This document shows positions 39,484 through 48,544 of a DNA stretch of 64,000 bases, piece by piece. The stretch is taken from assembly GCF_030323265.1 (NCBI RefSeq), contig NZ_CP104992.1, positions 3,137,501 to 3,201,500 on the forward strand, written 5' to 3'. Each line of letters starts with the position of its first letter. Position 1 is the stretch's first letter. Origin of the DNA: Terrirhizobium terrae (GTDB taxonomy: Bacteria > Pseudomonadota > Alphaproteobacteria > Rhizobiales > Rhizobiaceae). Made by a program: the position numbers and the translations under genes. The notes under the pieces are model-generated. The model was not told the origin of the DNA. It saw nothing but the letters and a program-made list of their open reading frames with translations, and searched no databases.

Positions 39484-39633
39484 GAAGGCAAAAAAAACAA
39501 GGCGTTTAAGCCTTGTTTTTCAGTTTCGCGTGATCCTCACCGTTTCCGGGGCTGCGACAAGCGCGCCTAAGATCTCATCCTCCCAAGACTTTGACCGCGA
39601 ATGGCAAGAATTTGAACTTCATGCCTGTTTTAT
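39484..39633 (-). ncRNA. Candidate alpha-r9 (Smr9C)-type small RNA
   Basis: On the minus strand a ~150-base transcript is predicted: promoter ATGACA (39668-39663), 17-base spacer, TAGTTT (39645-39640), then a strong terminator hairpin AACAAGGC/GCCTTGTT followed by eight T. No coding frame is evident. From memory, Sinorhizobium meliloti has the alpha-r9 RNA of about this size beside proS on the strand opposite to proS, which fits; I could not compare sequences. It carries GGGAGGA and a GCGCGC stretch in its middle. Confidence 0.5.
39489..39520. terminator. Bidirectional intrinsic terminator
   Basis: AACAAGGC and GCCTTGTT form an 8-bp stem with a short loop. T5 follows on the plus strand (end of the mce-DUF1467 transcript) and T8 on the minus strand (end of the candidate sRNA). 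Confidence 0.8.
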
Positions 39634-39639
39634 GAGCTA

Positions 39640-39668
39640 AAACTAGCTCAACGGTTGAGCTTTGTCAT
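39640..39668 (-). promoter_or_regulatory. Promoter with palindromic array for the candidate sRNA
   Basis: The inferred -35 ATGACA and -10 TAGTTT are 17 bases apart. The spacer is filled by a perfect inverted repeat, AGCTCAAC-G-GTTGAGCT (39645-39661, plus-strand reading). A second repeat, TGAGCTA-N4-TAGCTCA (39633-39650), shares the middle half-site and covers the -10 and start point. This looks like an operator for a dimeric repressor. Confidence 0.45.
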
Positions 39669-39950
39669 CCTCTTTTTTGTATTTTTGCGACAGTTATGCG
39701 AAAAAATTCCCGTTGACGAATATGTCGCACCCCTTCCTTCATAAAAAACACATGTTCGCGACATTGGGTCAGCTTTCAGGCGCCTTCTCATTGCTTCCGA
39801 CGATGCGGAGCTCAAGGTGTCTTCCCCGGCTTTCGTGCATATCCGGGTTTCCTTGGCGCTTGCGAACCGATATGAAGCCACACCATATGGTCTTTAAATC
39901 GGCCGATTCCTGATCGATCCGGATCGGCAAGCAACATGTCGGAAAGCTAG

Positions 39951-41273
39951 ATGCGCCTGTCCCGCTATTTTATGCCCATCCTGAAGGAAAACCCCAAGGA
40001 AGCGGAGATCGTTTCGCACCGGCTCATGCTGCGCACCGGCATGGTCCGCCAGCAGAGCCAGGGGATTTATTCCTGGCTGCCGCTCGGCAAGCGCGTCCTC
40101 GACAAGGTCAACGCCATCATCCGTGAGGAGCAGAACCGCGCCGGCGCCATCGAGCTTCTGATGCCGACCCTGCAATCGGCCGAGCTCTGGCAGGAAAGCG
40201 GCCGCTACGAGGCCTATGGCAAGGAAATGCTGCGCATCAAGGACCGCCAGGAGCGGCCGATGCTCTATGGCCCGACCAATGAGGAAATGGTCACCGACAT
40301 CTTCCGGTCCTACGTGAAGTCCTACAAGAACCTGCCGCTGAACCTCTATCATATCCAGCTGAAGTTCCGCGACGAGATCCGTCCGCGCTTCGGCACGATG
40401 CGCTCGCGCGAATTCCTGATGAAGGACGCTTATTCCTTCGACCTCAACAAGGAAGACGCCGTCCATTCCTATAACAAGATGTTCGCGGCCTATCTGCGCA
40501 CCTTCGATCGTCTCGGCCTGCGCGCCATCCCGATGCGCGCCGATACCGGCCCGATCGGCGGCAATCACAGCCACGAATTCATCATTCTCGCCGAAACCGG
40601 CGAATCGGAAGTCTTCTCGCACCGCGATTTCGTCAATTTCGACATTCCGGGCGAAGATACCGATTTCGACGATGTCGCCGGCATGCAGGCGATCTTCGAC
40701 AAATGGACATCCGTCTACGCTGCCACGTCCGAAATGCACGATGCTGCCGCCTTCGACGCGATCCCGGACAGCGACCGCCTTTCGGCGCGCGGCATCGAGG
40801 TTGGCCACATCTTCTATTTCGGCACCAAATATTCCGAGCCGATGGGCGCCAAGGTCCAGGGTCCCGACGGCAAGGAGCACCTTGTCCACATGGGCTCCTA
40901 CGGCATCGGCCCGACCCGCCTCGTTCCCGCCATCATCGAAGCCTCCCATGACGAGAACGGAATCATCTGGCCGGATTCGGTCGCACCGTTCGATGTCGTG
41001 GTCATCAACATGAAGCCGGGCGACGATGCCTGCGACCGCCTGTCGGAAAACCTCTATGCAAGCCTTGGCAAGGCCGGCAAGGATGTTCTCTACGACGACA
41101 CCGACGACCGCGCCGGCACCAAGTTCGCCACGGCGGACCTTATCGGCGTGCCGGTCCAGATCATCGTCGGTCCCCGCTCGGCAGCCGTCGGCGAGGTCGA
41201 GGTGAAGCTCCGCAAGACCGGCGCCCGCGAGGTCATGACCCTTGAGGCCGCGCTGAACCGCATCACCGGCTGA
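39951..41273 (+). CDS. proS: Prolyl-tRNA synthetase (short, alphaproteobacterial type)
   Basis: Class II synthetase charging tRNA-Pro. The 440-residue protein has MLRTGMVRQQSQGIYSWLPLG at the N-terminus, motif 2 around YHIQLKFRDEIRPRFGTMRSREFLMKDAYSF, and motif 3 with MGSYGIGPTRLVPAIIE. The anticodon-binding domain follows (residues ~340-440). It lacks the large editing insertion of E. coli ProS, as expected for alphaproteobacteria. Confidence 0.97.
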   Translation: MRLSRYFMPILKENPKEAEIVSHRLMLRTGMVRQQSQGIYSWLPLGKRVLDKVNAIIREEQNRAGAIELLMPTLQSAELWQESGRYEAYGKEMLRIKDRQERPMLYGPTNEEMVTDIFRSYVKSYKNLPLNLYHIQLKFRDEIRPRFGTMRSREFLMKDAYSFDLNKEDAVHSYNKMFAAYLRTFDRLGLRAIPMRADTGPIGGNHSHEFIILAETGESEVFSHRDFVNFDIPGEDTDFDDVAGMQAIFDKWTSVYAATSEMHDAAAFDAIPDSDRLSARGIEVGHIFYFGTKYSEPMGAKVQGPDGKEHLVHMGSYGIGPTRLVPAIIEASHDENGIIWPDSVAPFDVVVINMKPGDDACDRLSENLYASLGKAGKDVLYDDTDDRAGTKFATADLIGVPVQIIVGPRSAAVGEVEVKLRKTGAREVMTLEAALNRITG

Positions 41274-41364
41274 CGGCTTATCTGCCGTTCCGGTTCTACA
41301 GCATTTGGTGCGAGGACGGGCCGCACGGCCCGGTCCCGCACAGACTAAGACGAGGAAAGCGTGG

Positions 41365-42681
41365 ATGGCGAGCATCGCTGCGGGTGGTGAGAAGGACAAG
41401 GCGGAGAAGGCTCCCAAGGCCCCGAGCGCCGGTCCCTTTTCGGCCTTCGAGCGCATGGTGGCCTGGCGCTACCTGCGCTCGCGCCGCAAGGAAGCCTTTA
41501 TCTCCGTCATCGCCGGCTTTTCCTTCATCGGCATCATGCTCGGCGTCGCGACGCTGATCATCGTCATGGCCGTGATGAACGGGTTCCGCACCGAGCTGAT
41601 TTCCCGCATTCTCGGCATCAACGGCCACATGATCGTCCAGCCGATCGATCAGCCGCTCAATGATTATGCCGAACTGACCAAGAAGTTCTCCGCCGTCCCG
41701 GGCGTCACGATGGCGCTGCCGCTGGTCGAGGGCCAGACGCTTGCCTCGGGCAAGGGCGGTGCCGGCTCCGGCGCGCTGGTGCGCGGCGTGCGGGCGGAAG
41801 ATCTCGAAAAGCTGCCGGAGGTTTCCGGCAATATCAAACAGGGCGATATCGTCGGTTTCGCCTCGGGGCAGGGCGTTCTCGTCGGCTCCAGGCTCGCGGC
41901 GCAACTGGGCTTGAACGCCGGCGACCAGATCACCCTGATCTCGCCGGAAGGCGACGTGACGCCGATGGGCGTCAACCCGCGCGTCAAATCCTACCCCGTC
42001 TCGGGCATATTCGAGATCGGCATGTCGGAATATGACGCGACGATCATCTACATGCCGCTGGAAGAATCGCAGCTTTATTTCAACGCTGAAGGCATCGTCC
42101 AGTCGATCGAGCTCTTCATCGACAATCCCGACAATGTCGACGCCATGCGCCCCAAAATCGAGGAGGCCGCCGGCCGGCAGATCTTCATCACCGACTGGCG
42201 CCAGCGCAACCAGACCTTCTTCTCCGCCCTGCAGGTGGAGCGCAACGTCATGTTCATGATCCTGACGCTGATCGTGCTCGTCGCCGCGCTCAACATCATC
42301 TCGGGCCTGATCATGCTGGTGAAGGACAAGGGCTCGGACATCGCCATCCTGCGCACGATGGGGGCGAGCTCCGGCGCCATCATGCGCATCTTCTTCATGA
42401 CAGGAGCAGCTATCGGTCTGGTTGGTACTCTGGCCGGCGTGGCACTCGGCGTCATCGTCTGCCTCAATATCGAATCCATCCGGCAGTTCTTCTCCTGGAT
42501 TTCCGGCACTGTCCTCTTCAATCCGGAACTCTATTTCTTAAGCGAGCTTCCGGCCGAAATGAGCATCAGCGAAACCGTGTCGGTCGTCACCATGGCGCTG
42601 ACGCTCTCCTTCATCGCCACCATCTTCCCGGCGTGGCGGGCCTCCAGGCTCGATCCCGTCCAGGCACTCCGATACGAATAG
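41365..42681 (+). CDS. lolC: Lipoprotein-releasing ABC transporter permease
   Basis: Inner-membrane permease of the Lol system, which extracts outer-membrane lipoproteins and passes them to LolA. The 438-residue protein has one N-terminal helix (FISVIAGFSFIGIMLGVATL), a large periplasmic domain from ~residue 70, and three C-terminal helices with LNIISGLIMLVKDKGSDIAILRTMGAS, the MacB/FtsX-type signature. I start at ATG 41365, preceded by GAGGA; an upstream frame from 41305 gives an unlikely leader. Alphaproteobacteria usually have one LolC/E-type permease acting as a homodimer. Confidence 0.93.
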   Translation: MASIAAGGEKDKAEKAPKAPSAGPFSAFERMVAWRYLRSRRKEAFISVIAGFSFIGIMLGVATLIIVMAVMNGFRTELISRILGINGHMIVQPIDQPLNDYAELTKKFSAVPGVTMALPLVEGQTLASGKGGAGSGALVRGVRAEDLEKLPEVSGNIKQGDIVGFASGQGVLVGSRLAAQLGLNAGDQITLISPEGDVTPMGVNPRVKSYPVSGIFEIGMSEYDATIIYMPLEESQLYFNAEGIVQSIELFIDNPDNVDAMRPKIEEAAGRQIFITDWRQRNQTFFSALQVERNVMFMILTLIVLVAALNIISGLIMLVKDKGSDIAILRTMGASSGAIMRIFFMTGAAIGLVGTLAGVALGVIVCLNIESIRQFFSWISGTVLFNPELYFLSELPAEMSISETVSVVTMALTLSFIATIFPAWRASRLDPVQALRYE

Positions 42682-42687
42682 GTCTCC

Positions 42688-43373
42688 ATGGCACCGCGCA
42701 AATCCGTCTTGAAGCTCTCGGGCGTCGAACGTCACTACGGCCAGGGCGAGACCATGCTGTCGATCCTGAAGGGCGCCGATTTCGAGCTTCGAAGCGGCGA
42801 GATCGTCGCGCTTGTTGCGCCGTCCGGCACCGGCAAGTCGACGCTCCTTCATCTCGCCGGCCTGCTCGAACATCCCGATGGCGGCGATGTCTCGATCGGC
42901 GGCAAGTCCTGCAATGATCTTCCCGACGAGGAGCGCACTGCGATCCGCCGTTCCGAGATCGGCTTCGTCTACCAGTTCCACCATCTCCTGCCGGAATTCT
43001 CCGCGATCGAGAACATCATGATGCCGCAGCTGATCGGCGGACTGTCCAAGGTCGAGGCGAGGGGCGTGCCGCGCAGCTTCTCGACTACATGCGCATCGGT
43101 CACCGCGCCGAGCACCGCCCGGCGGAACTGTCCGGCGGCGAGCAGCAGCGCGTCGCGATCGCCCGCGCTGTCGCCAATGCACCTCGCGTTCTTCTCGCCG
43201 ACGAACCGACCGGCAACCTCGACCCGAAGACAGCATCCTATGTCTTCGACGCGCTGGAAGCCCTGGTACGCCAATCCGGCCTCGCCGCGCTGATCGCCAC
43301 CCACAACCACGAACTTGCCGGCCGCATGGACCGTCGTGTGACCATCGAGGGCGGCAAGGTCGTCGAGTTCTAA
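42688..43373 (+). CDS. lolD: Lipoprotein-releasing ABC transporter ATPase (frameshift)
   Basis: The ATPase partner of the preceding permease. It has a Walker A motif APSGTGKSTLLHLAG, Q-loop VYQFHHLLPEF, signature LSGGEQQRVAIARA, Walker B VLLADEPTGNLD and H-loop ATHNHE. The frame is broken at 43061-43064: adding one G to GGGG gives EARGRAAQLLDYMRIGHRAEH and a normal 228-residue protein. LolD is essential where studied, so an indel in the data is likelier than a dead gene. The permease stop is six bases upstream. Confidence 0.94.
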
Positions 43374-43416
43374 AGCTGGGAAGCTCGCATTTGGCGCTGT
43401 CGCATGGGGTGGCCAA

Positions 43417-43445
43417 TTGAAGATAATGCAATTTTGCATTACTTT
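43417..43445 (+). promoter_or_regulatory. vapBC promoter with palindromic operator
   Basis: TTGAAG (43417-43422), a 17-base spacer and TACTTT (43440-43445) form a plausible promoter. The spacer holds the perfect palindrome AATGCAA-TT-TTGCATT (43425-43440). AbrB-type antitoxins bind such palindromes to repress their own operon, so autoregulation is likely. The sequence is strongly AT-rich relative to its surroundings. Confidence 0.55.
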
Positions 43446-43468
43446 TGTTGCGGCTCGGAGATCCCAAC

Positions 43469-43744
43469 ATGACGACAGTGACAGTCACTGCCCGTGGGCA
43501 GGTTACCTTCAGGAAAGAAGTGCTTCAACATCTCGGCATCAAGCCGGGGGATAAGATCAGGCTTGAACTCCTGCCAGATGGGCGCGCGGAATTGAAGGCC
43601 GATCAGCGCAAGGGCTCCTGGCAGGATCTTGGCGGCATGCTCAGAGGCAAGACCAACGGTGCGCGGCTTTCGGTCGAGGATATCGATGATGCCACCTCCA
43701 AAGCGGGCGCCGCTGCCGGCATGGCCGGCATCGAGCGCAAATGA
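43469..43744 (+). CDS. AbrB/MazE-fold antitoxin (VapB-type)
   Basis: A 91-residue protein with an N-terminal SpoVT-AbrB swapped-hairpin DNA-binding domain (VTVTARGQVTFRKEVLQHLGIKPGDKIRLELLPDG). A C-terminal region would wrap the toxin. An upstream in-frame ATG at 43445 exists, but ATG at 43469 matches the domain start and has CGGAG upstream. The stop overlaps the toxin start (AAATGA), the usual toxin-antitoxin arrangement. Confidence 0.88.
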   Translation: MTTVTVTARGQVTFRKEVLQHLGIKPGDKIRLELLPDGRAELKADQRKGSWQDLGGMLRGKTNGARLSVEDIDDATSKAGAAAGMAGIERK

Positions 43745-44139
43745 AGATCAGCCTCGATACCAACGTGCTTTTGCGCCTCGTTGTAGGTGATGACGAAGCG
43801 CAGCAGCAGGCCGCCGCGCAGATACTTGAAGATGCGGAACTGGTCGCGATCAGCACGTATGTCTTTTGTGAGTTCGCTTGGGTGCTCGACCGAAGCTACC
43901 GGGTCAGTCGTTCGGACATCGCCACGGCGATCCGCGGCGTGCTCGATATGCGCAACGTTGTGATCAACCGGCCAGCCATCGAAGCCGGCCTGGCGCTGCT
44001 CGATACCGGCGGCGATTTTGCAGATGGCGCGATCACCTTCGACGGACAATGGCTCGGCGCCGATACCTTTGTCTCCTTCGACAAGAAGGCAGTAGGCTTG
44101 ATACAGGATCAGGGCAGGGCGGCTCTCCTCCTGACCTGA
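43741..44139 (+). CDS. PIN-domain toxin ribonuclease (VapC-type)
   Basis: A 132-residue PIN-domain protein predicted to cleave specific RNAs, probably tRNAs. The acidic metal-binding residues are in ISLDTNVLLRLV (Asp), STYVFCEFAWVLDRSYRV (Glu), TGGDFADGAITF (Asp) and the later TFVSFDKKAVGL. It is translationally coupled to the antitoxin. The pair looks intact. Confidence 0.9.
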   Translation: MKISLDTNVLLRLVVGDDEAQQQAAAQILEDAELVAISTYVFCEFAWVLDRSYRVSRSDIATAIRGVLDMRNVVINRPAIEAGLALLDTGGDFADGAITFDGQWLGADTFVSFDKKAVGLIQDQGRAALLLT

Positions 44140-44831
44140 GGCGATCGGTTTCCTCATGCCATAGAGGACTGAATAGTGCGGCGGTGGGAGAAATCAGGCC
44201 GTCAAGTGGTCATCGGATCGACGTGCCGACGCGATCAGCCCGACACCATCGGCAACTTCTAGCGCCTCCGCCATTTCATCGGGGACGTTCCGGCACCTCA
44301 TTTCAGCAATTCCAATCACTTACAACAAACTTCATCCCCGCCCTACAGCCCCAGGCCTACAATCACCCGTTCCGCTTCGGCTACACCGGTCAGCATTGCC
44401 GGCGAGGCGGGATCGGTGATCGGATGGGCCGCAGTGATGCAGGCGGGACATCCGGGGCTGCGCAGAAAAATGGTCTGCCTCTCCTTTTTCGAGGAGGCGT
44501 GCGTGTGTCGCACACAAACCGGCCGGCAGTCCGCAAGGACATAAGACCTGTCGCCCTAGACGGACCGGAGTTGCGCGGAAAAACACACCGAACGGGACAC
44601 GCCGAGTGTCACTATTAAAAATTCAATTCGAGGCACCCGACGTGTCCCGGCCGAAATTCGAAATGCCAAGATCGCCAAGGGACGACTCCGTCGTGCACTC
44701 AGGCGCGGATTAATGTCCTGTTTACCGTCGTGGCGAGGATATCGCGCAAATTTCGTTTCCTTTTTGTTCTTTTGTTGACTCCTGTACGAAAAGAGAACAA
44801 ATTAAAAACATAACGAACACGGGAGACGACG
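44140..44831. other. Long intergenic region between vapC and the dnaE leader peptide
   Basis: About 690 bases without a supportable gene. The only long plus-strand frame here begins inside vapC in another frame and shows no domain. A 9-bp inverted repeat (CGGGACACG at 44593-44601, CGTGTCCCG at 44641-44649) brackets an AT-rich stretch. T-rich DNA and TTGACT near 44775 suggest a promoter for the small gene at 44832. Confidence 0.4.
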
Positions 44832-44918
44832 ATGACTGACCTTCTTCGTGATATTGCCGCTTTCGCATCCATCGCAACCTTCGTTGCGACCCTGTCGATG
44901 ATCATGCTGGCGATGTGA
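44832..44918 (+). CDS. 28-residue single-helix membrane peptide
   Basis: A short frame with a good ribosome binding site (GGGAGACGACG just before the ATG). After the charged N-terminus MTDLLRD comes a hydrophobic stretch through residues 9-28 (AAFASIATFVATLSMIML), long enough for one membrane span. Its strong start signals and clean hydrophobic profile suggest a real small membrane protein. It lies 127 bases before dnaE. Function unknown. Confidence 0.55.
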   Translation: MTDLLRDIAAFASIATFVATLSMIMLAM

Positions 44919-45045
44919 TTCTTTCGCGGTGCCGGAAATCCGGCGCTGCAAACTTCAAAAGACGTTGACGGTGGCATTCCAAGCTGGACTTGCGCCGTCA
45001 GGCGCCCGAAAATGCCCCGGTTGAATCATTGGGTACGGCGCAGTC

Positions 45046-48000
45046 ATGGCAGAACAGACAAGCACTTCGGACGAGATCATCGGGCAGACCCCGCAATTCG
45101 TCCATCTGCGTCTTCATTCCGCCTATTCTCTGCTCGAAGGCGCGCTTCCGCTCAAGAAGGTGCTGGGCAAGGCGGTCGCGGACAATCAGCCCGCGATCGC
45201 GATCACCGATACCAACAACCTCTTCGTCGCGCTCGAATTCGCCCAGAAGGCGATCGGCGACGGTCTGCAGCCGATCATCGGCTGCCAGCTGTCGATCGAC
45301 ATGGAAGACCAGTCCGAAGAGCGGCGCGGCAATCAGCAACTTGCGAAGCTGCCGGCCATCATTCTTCTTGCCGCGACGGCTGCGGGCTATGAACGCCTCG
45401 TCGACCTCGTCAGCCGCGCCTATCTCGGCGGTGAAGGTAACAGCGAAACCTGCATCCGCGCGTCCTGGCTCGACGAGTCCGGCACCGACGGCCTGATTGC
45501 GATGACAGGTGCTGCATCGGGACCGGTCGACAGGGCGATGAAGGATGGCAATGCCGCCCAGGCGGCCGCCCGCCTGCTGCGTCTCAAGGATCTTTTCGGT
45601 GACCGGCTGTATATCGAGCTGCAGCGTCATGGCAGCTATGATCGTCGTCACGAGCAGAAAATGGTCGATCTGGCCTATGAGCACGACGTGCCGTTGGTCG
45701 CCACCAACGAGGCCTTCTTTCCGACCAAGGCCGATTACGATGCTCATGATGCGCTGATGGCGGTCGCCCATGGTGCGATTGTCTCCGACGACAGCCGCTT
45801 CCGCCTGACACCCGATCACTATCTGAAAAGCCGCGCAGAAATGGCAAAGCTTTTCGCCGACCTGCCGGAAGCACTGGAGAACACGGTCGAAATCGCCCGC
45901 CGTTGCTCCTTCATCCTCAAAACGCGCAATCCCATCCTGCCACGCTTCACCGGCGTCAGCGATCATCCCGAAGAGGATGAACGCAAGGAAGCAGCCGAAC
46001 TGCGCCGCCAGGCAGTCGAGGGCTTGGATCATCGCCTTGCAGAGCTCGGTCTGAGTGCGGGATTTACGGAGAAGGATTACCGCGAGCGGCTGGATTTCGA
46101 ACTTTCCATCATCGAGCGCATGAAGTTTCCCGGCTACTTCCTGATCGTTGCCGACTTCATCAAATGGGCGAAACAGCACAACATTCCGGTCGGCCCGGGC
46201 CGTGGCTCAGGTGCGGGATCGCTGGTCGCCTATGCCCTGACCATTACCGACGTCGATCCGCTGCGCTTTTCCTTGCTCTTCGAACGCTTCCTCAACCCGG
46301 AACGCGTCTCGATGCCCGACTTCGACATCGACTTCTGCCAGGACCGCCGCGAAGAGGTGATCCGCTACGTGCAGCGCAAATACGGCCGCGAGCAGGTGGC
46401 GCAGATCATCACCTTCGGTTCGCTGCAGGCGCGTGCGGCGCTACGTGACGTCGGTCGCGTGCTGGAAATGCCCTATGGCCAGGTCGACAAGATCTGCAAG
46501 CTGGTGCCGAACAACCCGGCCAATCCGACGCCTTTGCACAAAGCGATCGAGGAGGAGCCGAAGTTCCAGGAGGAGATCGACAAGGAGCCGGTCGTCGGCC
46601 GCCTGCTCGATATCGCCCAGAAGATCGAAGGCCTTTATCGCCACGCCTCGACCCACGCCGCAGGCATCGTCATCGGCGACCGGCCCCTGTCGAAGCTGGT
46701 GCCGATGTATCGGGACCCGCGCTCGGACATGCCGGTCACCCAGTTCAACATGAAGTGGGTCGAGCAGGCGGGCCTCGTCAAATTCGACTTCCTCGGCCTG
46801 AAGACGTTGACCGTCTTGAAGACGGCCGTCGATTTCTGCCGCAAGCGCGGCATCGAGGTCGATCTGGCGAAAATACCGCTCGATGACGAGCTGACCTATG
46901 CGATGCTCTCGCGCGGCGAGACGGTCGGCGTGTTCCAGGTGGAAAGTGCCGGCATGCGCAAGGCGCTGATCGGCATGCGGCCGGACTGTATCGAGGACAT
47001 CATCGCGCTCGTGGCGCTCTACCGCCCGGGTCCGATGGAGAACATCCCGACCTACAATGCCCGCAAGCATGGCGAGGAAGAGATCGAGTCCGTCCATCCC
47101 TCGATCGACTATCTGCTCAAAGAAACCCAGGGTGTTATCGTCTACCAGGAGCAGGTCATGCAGATCGCTCAGGTCCTGTCGGGCTATTCGCTGGGCGAGG
47201 CCGACCTTCTGCGCCGCGCCATGGGTAAGAAGATCAAGGAGGAGATGGACAAGCAGAGCGAGCGCTTCGTTGACGGTGCCGTCAAGAACGGCGTCTCCAA
47301 GCCGCAGGCGAAGAACATTTTCGAACTGCTCGCCAAGTTCGCCAATTACGGCTTCAACAAGTCGCACGCCGCGGCCTACGCGATCGTCTCCTACCAGACG
47401 GCCTATATGAAGGCGCATTACCCGGTCGAGTTCCTCGCCGCGTCGATGACCTACGATATGGCCAATACCGAGAAGCTCAACGATTTCCGCGAGGATGCCG
47501 GCCGTCTCGGTATCAAGGTCATTCCGCCGTCCGTGCAGACCTCCTTCCGCCATTTCGAGACGGGCGAGGCGAAGATCTATTACGCGCTGGCCGCCATCAA
47601 GGGCGTCGGCGATTCCGCCGTCGAGCACATCACGGAAGTGCGCGGCGACAAGCCGTTTGCCGGCATCGAGGATTTCTGCCTGCGCGTGGATCCCAAGCAG
47701 ATCAACCGCCGCGTTCTGGAAAGCCTGATCTCCGCCGGCGCCTTCGATTGCTTCGGCATCGACCGGGCCCAGCTGATCGCCGGTCTCGACCGCGTTATCG
47801 GTTATGCCCAGCGCGCCCAGGAGGAAAAGATCTCCGGCCAGTCGGATTTCTTCGGCTCATCCGCCAGCTCCGGGCCGGAAAAACTGGTCCTGCCGAGCTT
47901 CAACCCTTGGATGCCGTCGGAAATGCTGATGCGCGAGTATCAGGTTCTCGGCTTCTATCTCTCCGCCCACCCGCTCGACACCTATGCCGACGTTCTGGCC

Positions 48001-48537
48001 AAGCTGCGCGTGCAGACCTTTGCCGATTTCGCCGCTTCGGTACGCCAAGGCGCGACGGCCGGGCGTCTGGCCGGAACCGTCACCGGACGCCAGGAGCGCA
48101 AGACCAAGACCGGCAACAAGATGGGCATCATCACCTTCTCGGATTCCTCCGGGCAGTTTGAGGCGGTGCTCTTCTCCGAGGCGCTGGCGCAGTATCGCGA
48201 TCTGCTCGAACCCGGCAAATCGCTGGTCATCACCGTGCAGGCCGACGAGAGGCCGGAAGGCATCGGCCTGCGCATCCAGACGGCACAGTCGCTCGAAGAG
48301 CAGTCGATCCGCATGCAGAAGGCGCTGCGCGTCTTCGTCCGCGATGCCCGCCCGGTCGACGTCGTCAGGCGTCACCTCAATGCCAGGGGCGAGGGCCTCG
48401 TCTCCTTCATCGTCATCAAGGATGACGGCCGGCGCGAGATCGAGGTCGAGCTGACGGAACGGTTCCGATTGTCGCCGGAGATCGCCGCCGCGCTCAAGGC
48501 GGCACCGGGCGTTCTGGATGTCGAGCTGGTGCAATAA
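45046..48537 (+). CDS. dnaE: DNA polymerase III alpha subunit
   Basis: The replicative polymerase catalytic subunit, 1163 residues. An N-terminal PHP domain starts HLRLHSAYSLLEGALPL (~residue 17). The polymerase core has IPVGPGRGSGAGSLVAYAL and SMPDFDIDFCQDRREEVI with the catalytic aspartates, then the finger region with MRPDCIEDIIALVALYRPGPM. A helix-hairpin-helix lies near LAAIKGVGDSAVEHI. The C-terminus has an OB-fold and a clamp-binding region. Its length and full PHP domain fit DnaE1 rather than ImuC/DnaE2. It is the only gene in its transcription unit apart from the leader peptide. Confidence 0.97.
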   Translation: MAEQTSTSDEIIGQTPQFVHLRLHSAYSLLEGALPLKKVLGKAVADNQPAIAITDTNNLFVALEFAQKAIGDGLQPIIGCQLSIDMEDQSEERRGNQQLAKLPAIILLAATAAGYERLVDLVSRAYLGGEGNSETCIRASWLDESGTDGLIAMTGAASGPVDRAMKDGNAAQAAARLLRLKDLFGDRLYIELQRHGSYDRRHEQKMVDLAYEHDVPLVATNEAFFPTKADYDAHDALMAVAHGAIVSDDSRFRLTPDHYLKSRAEMAKLFADLPEALENTVEIARRCSFILKTRNPILPRFTGVSDHPEEDERKEAAELRRQAVEGLDHRLAELGLSAGFTEKDYRERLDFELSIIERMKFPGYFLIVADFIKWAKQHNIPVGPGRGSGAGSLVAYALTITDVDPLRFSLLFERFLNPERVSMPDFDIDFCQDRREEVIRYVQRKYGREQVAQIITFGSLQARAALRDVGRVLEMPYGQVDKICKLVPNNPANPTPLHKAIEEEPKFQEEIDKEPVVGRLLDIAQKIEGLYRHASTHAAGIVIGDRPLSKLVPMYRDPRSDMPVTQFNMKWVEQAGLVKFDFLGLKTLTVLKTAVDFCRKRGIEVDLAKIPLDDELTYAMLSRGETVGVFQVESAGMRKALIGMRPDCIEDIIALVALYRPGPMENIPTYNARKHGEEEIESVHPSIDYLLKETQGVIVYQEQVMQIAQVLSGYSLGEADLLRRAMGKKIKEEMDKQSERFVDGAVKNGVSKPQAKNIFELLAKFANYGFNKSHAAAYAIVSYQTAYMKAHYPVEFLAASMTYDMANTEKLNDFREDAGRLGIKVIPPSVQTSFRHFETGEAKIYYALAAIKGVGDSAVEHITEVRGDKPFAGIEDFCLRVDPKQINRRVLESLISAGAFDCFGIDRAQLIAGLDRVIGYAQRAQEEKISGQSDFFGSSASSGPEKLVLPSFNPWMPSEMLMREYQVLGFYLSAHPLDTYADVLAKLRVQTFADFAASVRQGATAGRLAGTVTGRQERKTKTGNKMGIITFSDSSGQFEAVLFSEALAQYRDLLEPGKSLVITVQADERPEGIGLRIQTAQSLEEQSIRMQKALRVFVRDARPVDVVRRHLNARGEGLVSFIVIKDDGRREIEVELTERFRLSPEIAAALKAAPGVLDVELVQ

Positions 48538-48544
48538 GACAAAG

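Larger units (their letters stand above)
39412..39950. other. Intergenic region with terminator, candidate sRNA and proS leader
   Basis: About 540 bases with no protein gene. It holds the bidirectional hairpin at 39489-39520, a candidate minus-strand small RNA ending there, and an AT-rich stretch at 39633-39760 with promoter-like elements on both strands. TTGACG at 39713-39718 could be the -35 of a proS promoter, but the matching -10 is unclear. Confidence 0.5.

Noticed and set aside
43878..44618. 246-codon plus-strand frame after vapC
   Set aside because: Its first half is vapC read in another frame and the rest is Arg-rich with no domain.
44770..44815. LexA-like box before the 28-residue peptide
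   Set aside because: GTTC and GAAC half-sites are present, but their spacing does not fit GTTC-N7-GTTC.
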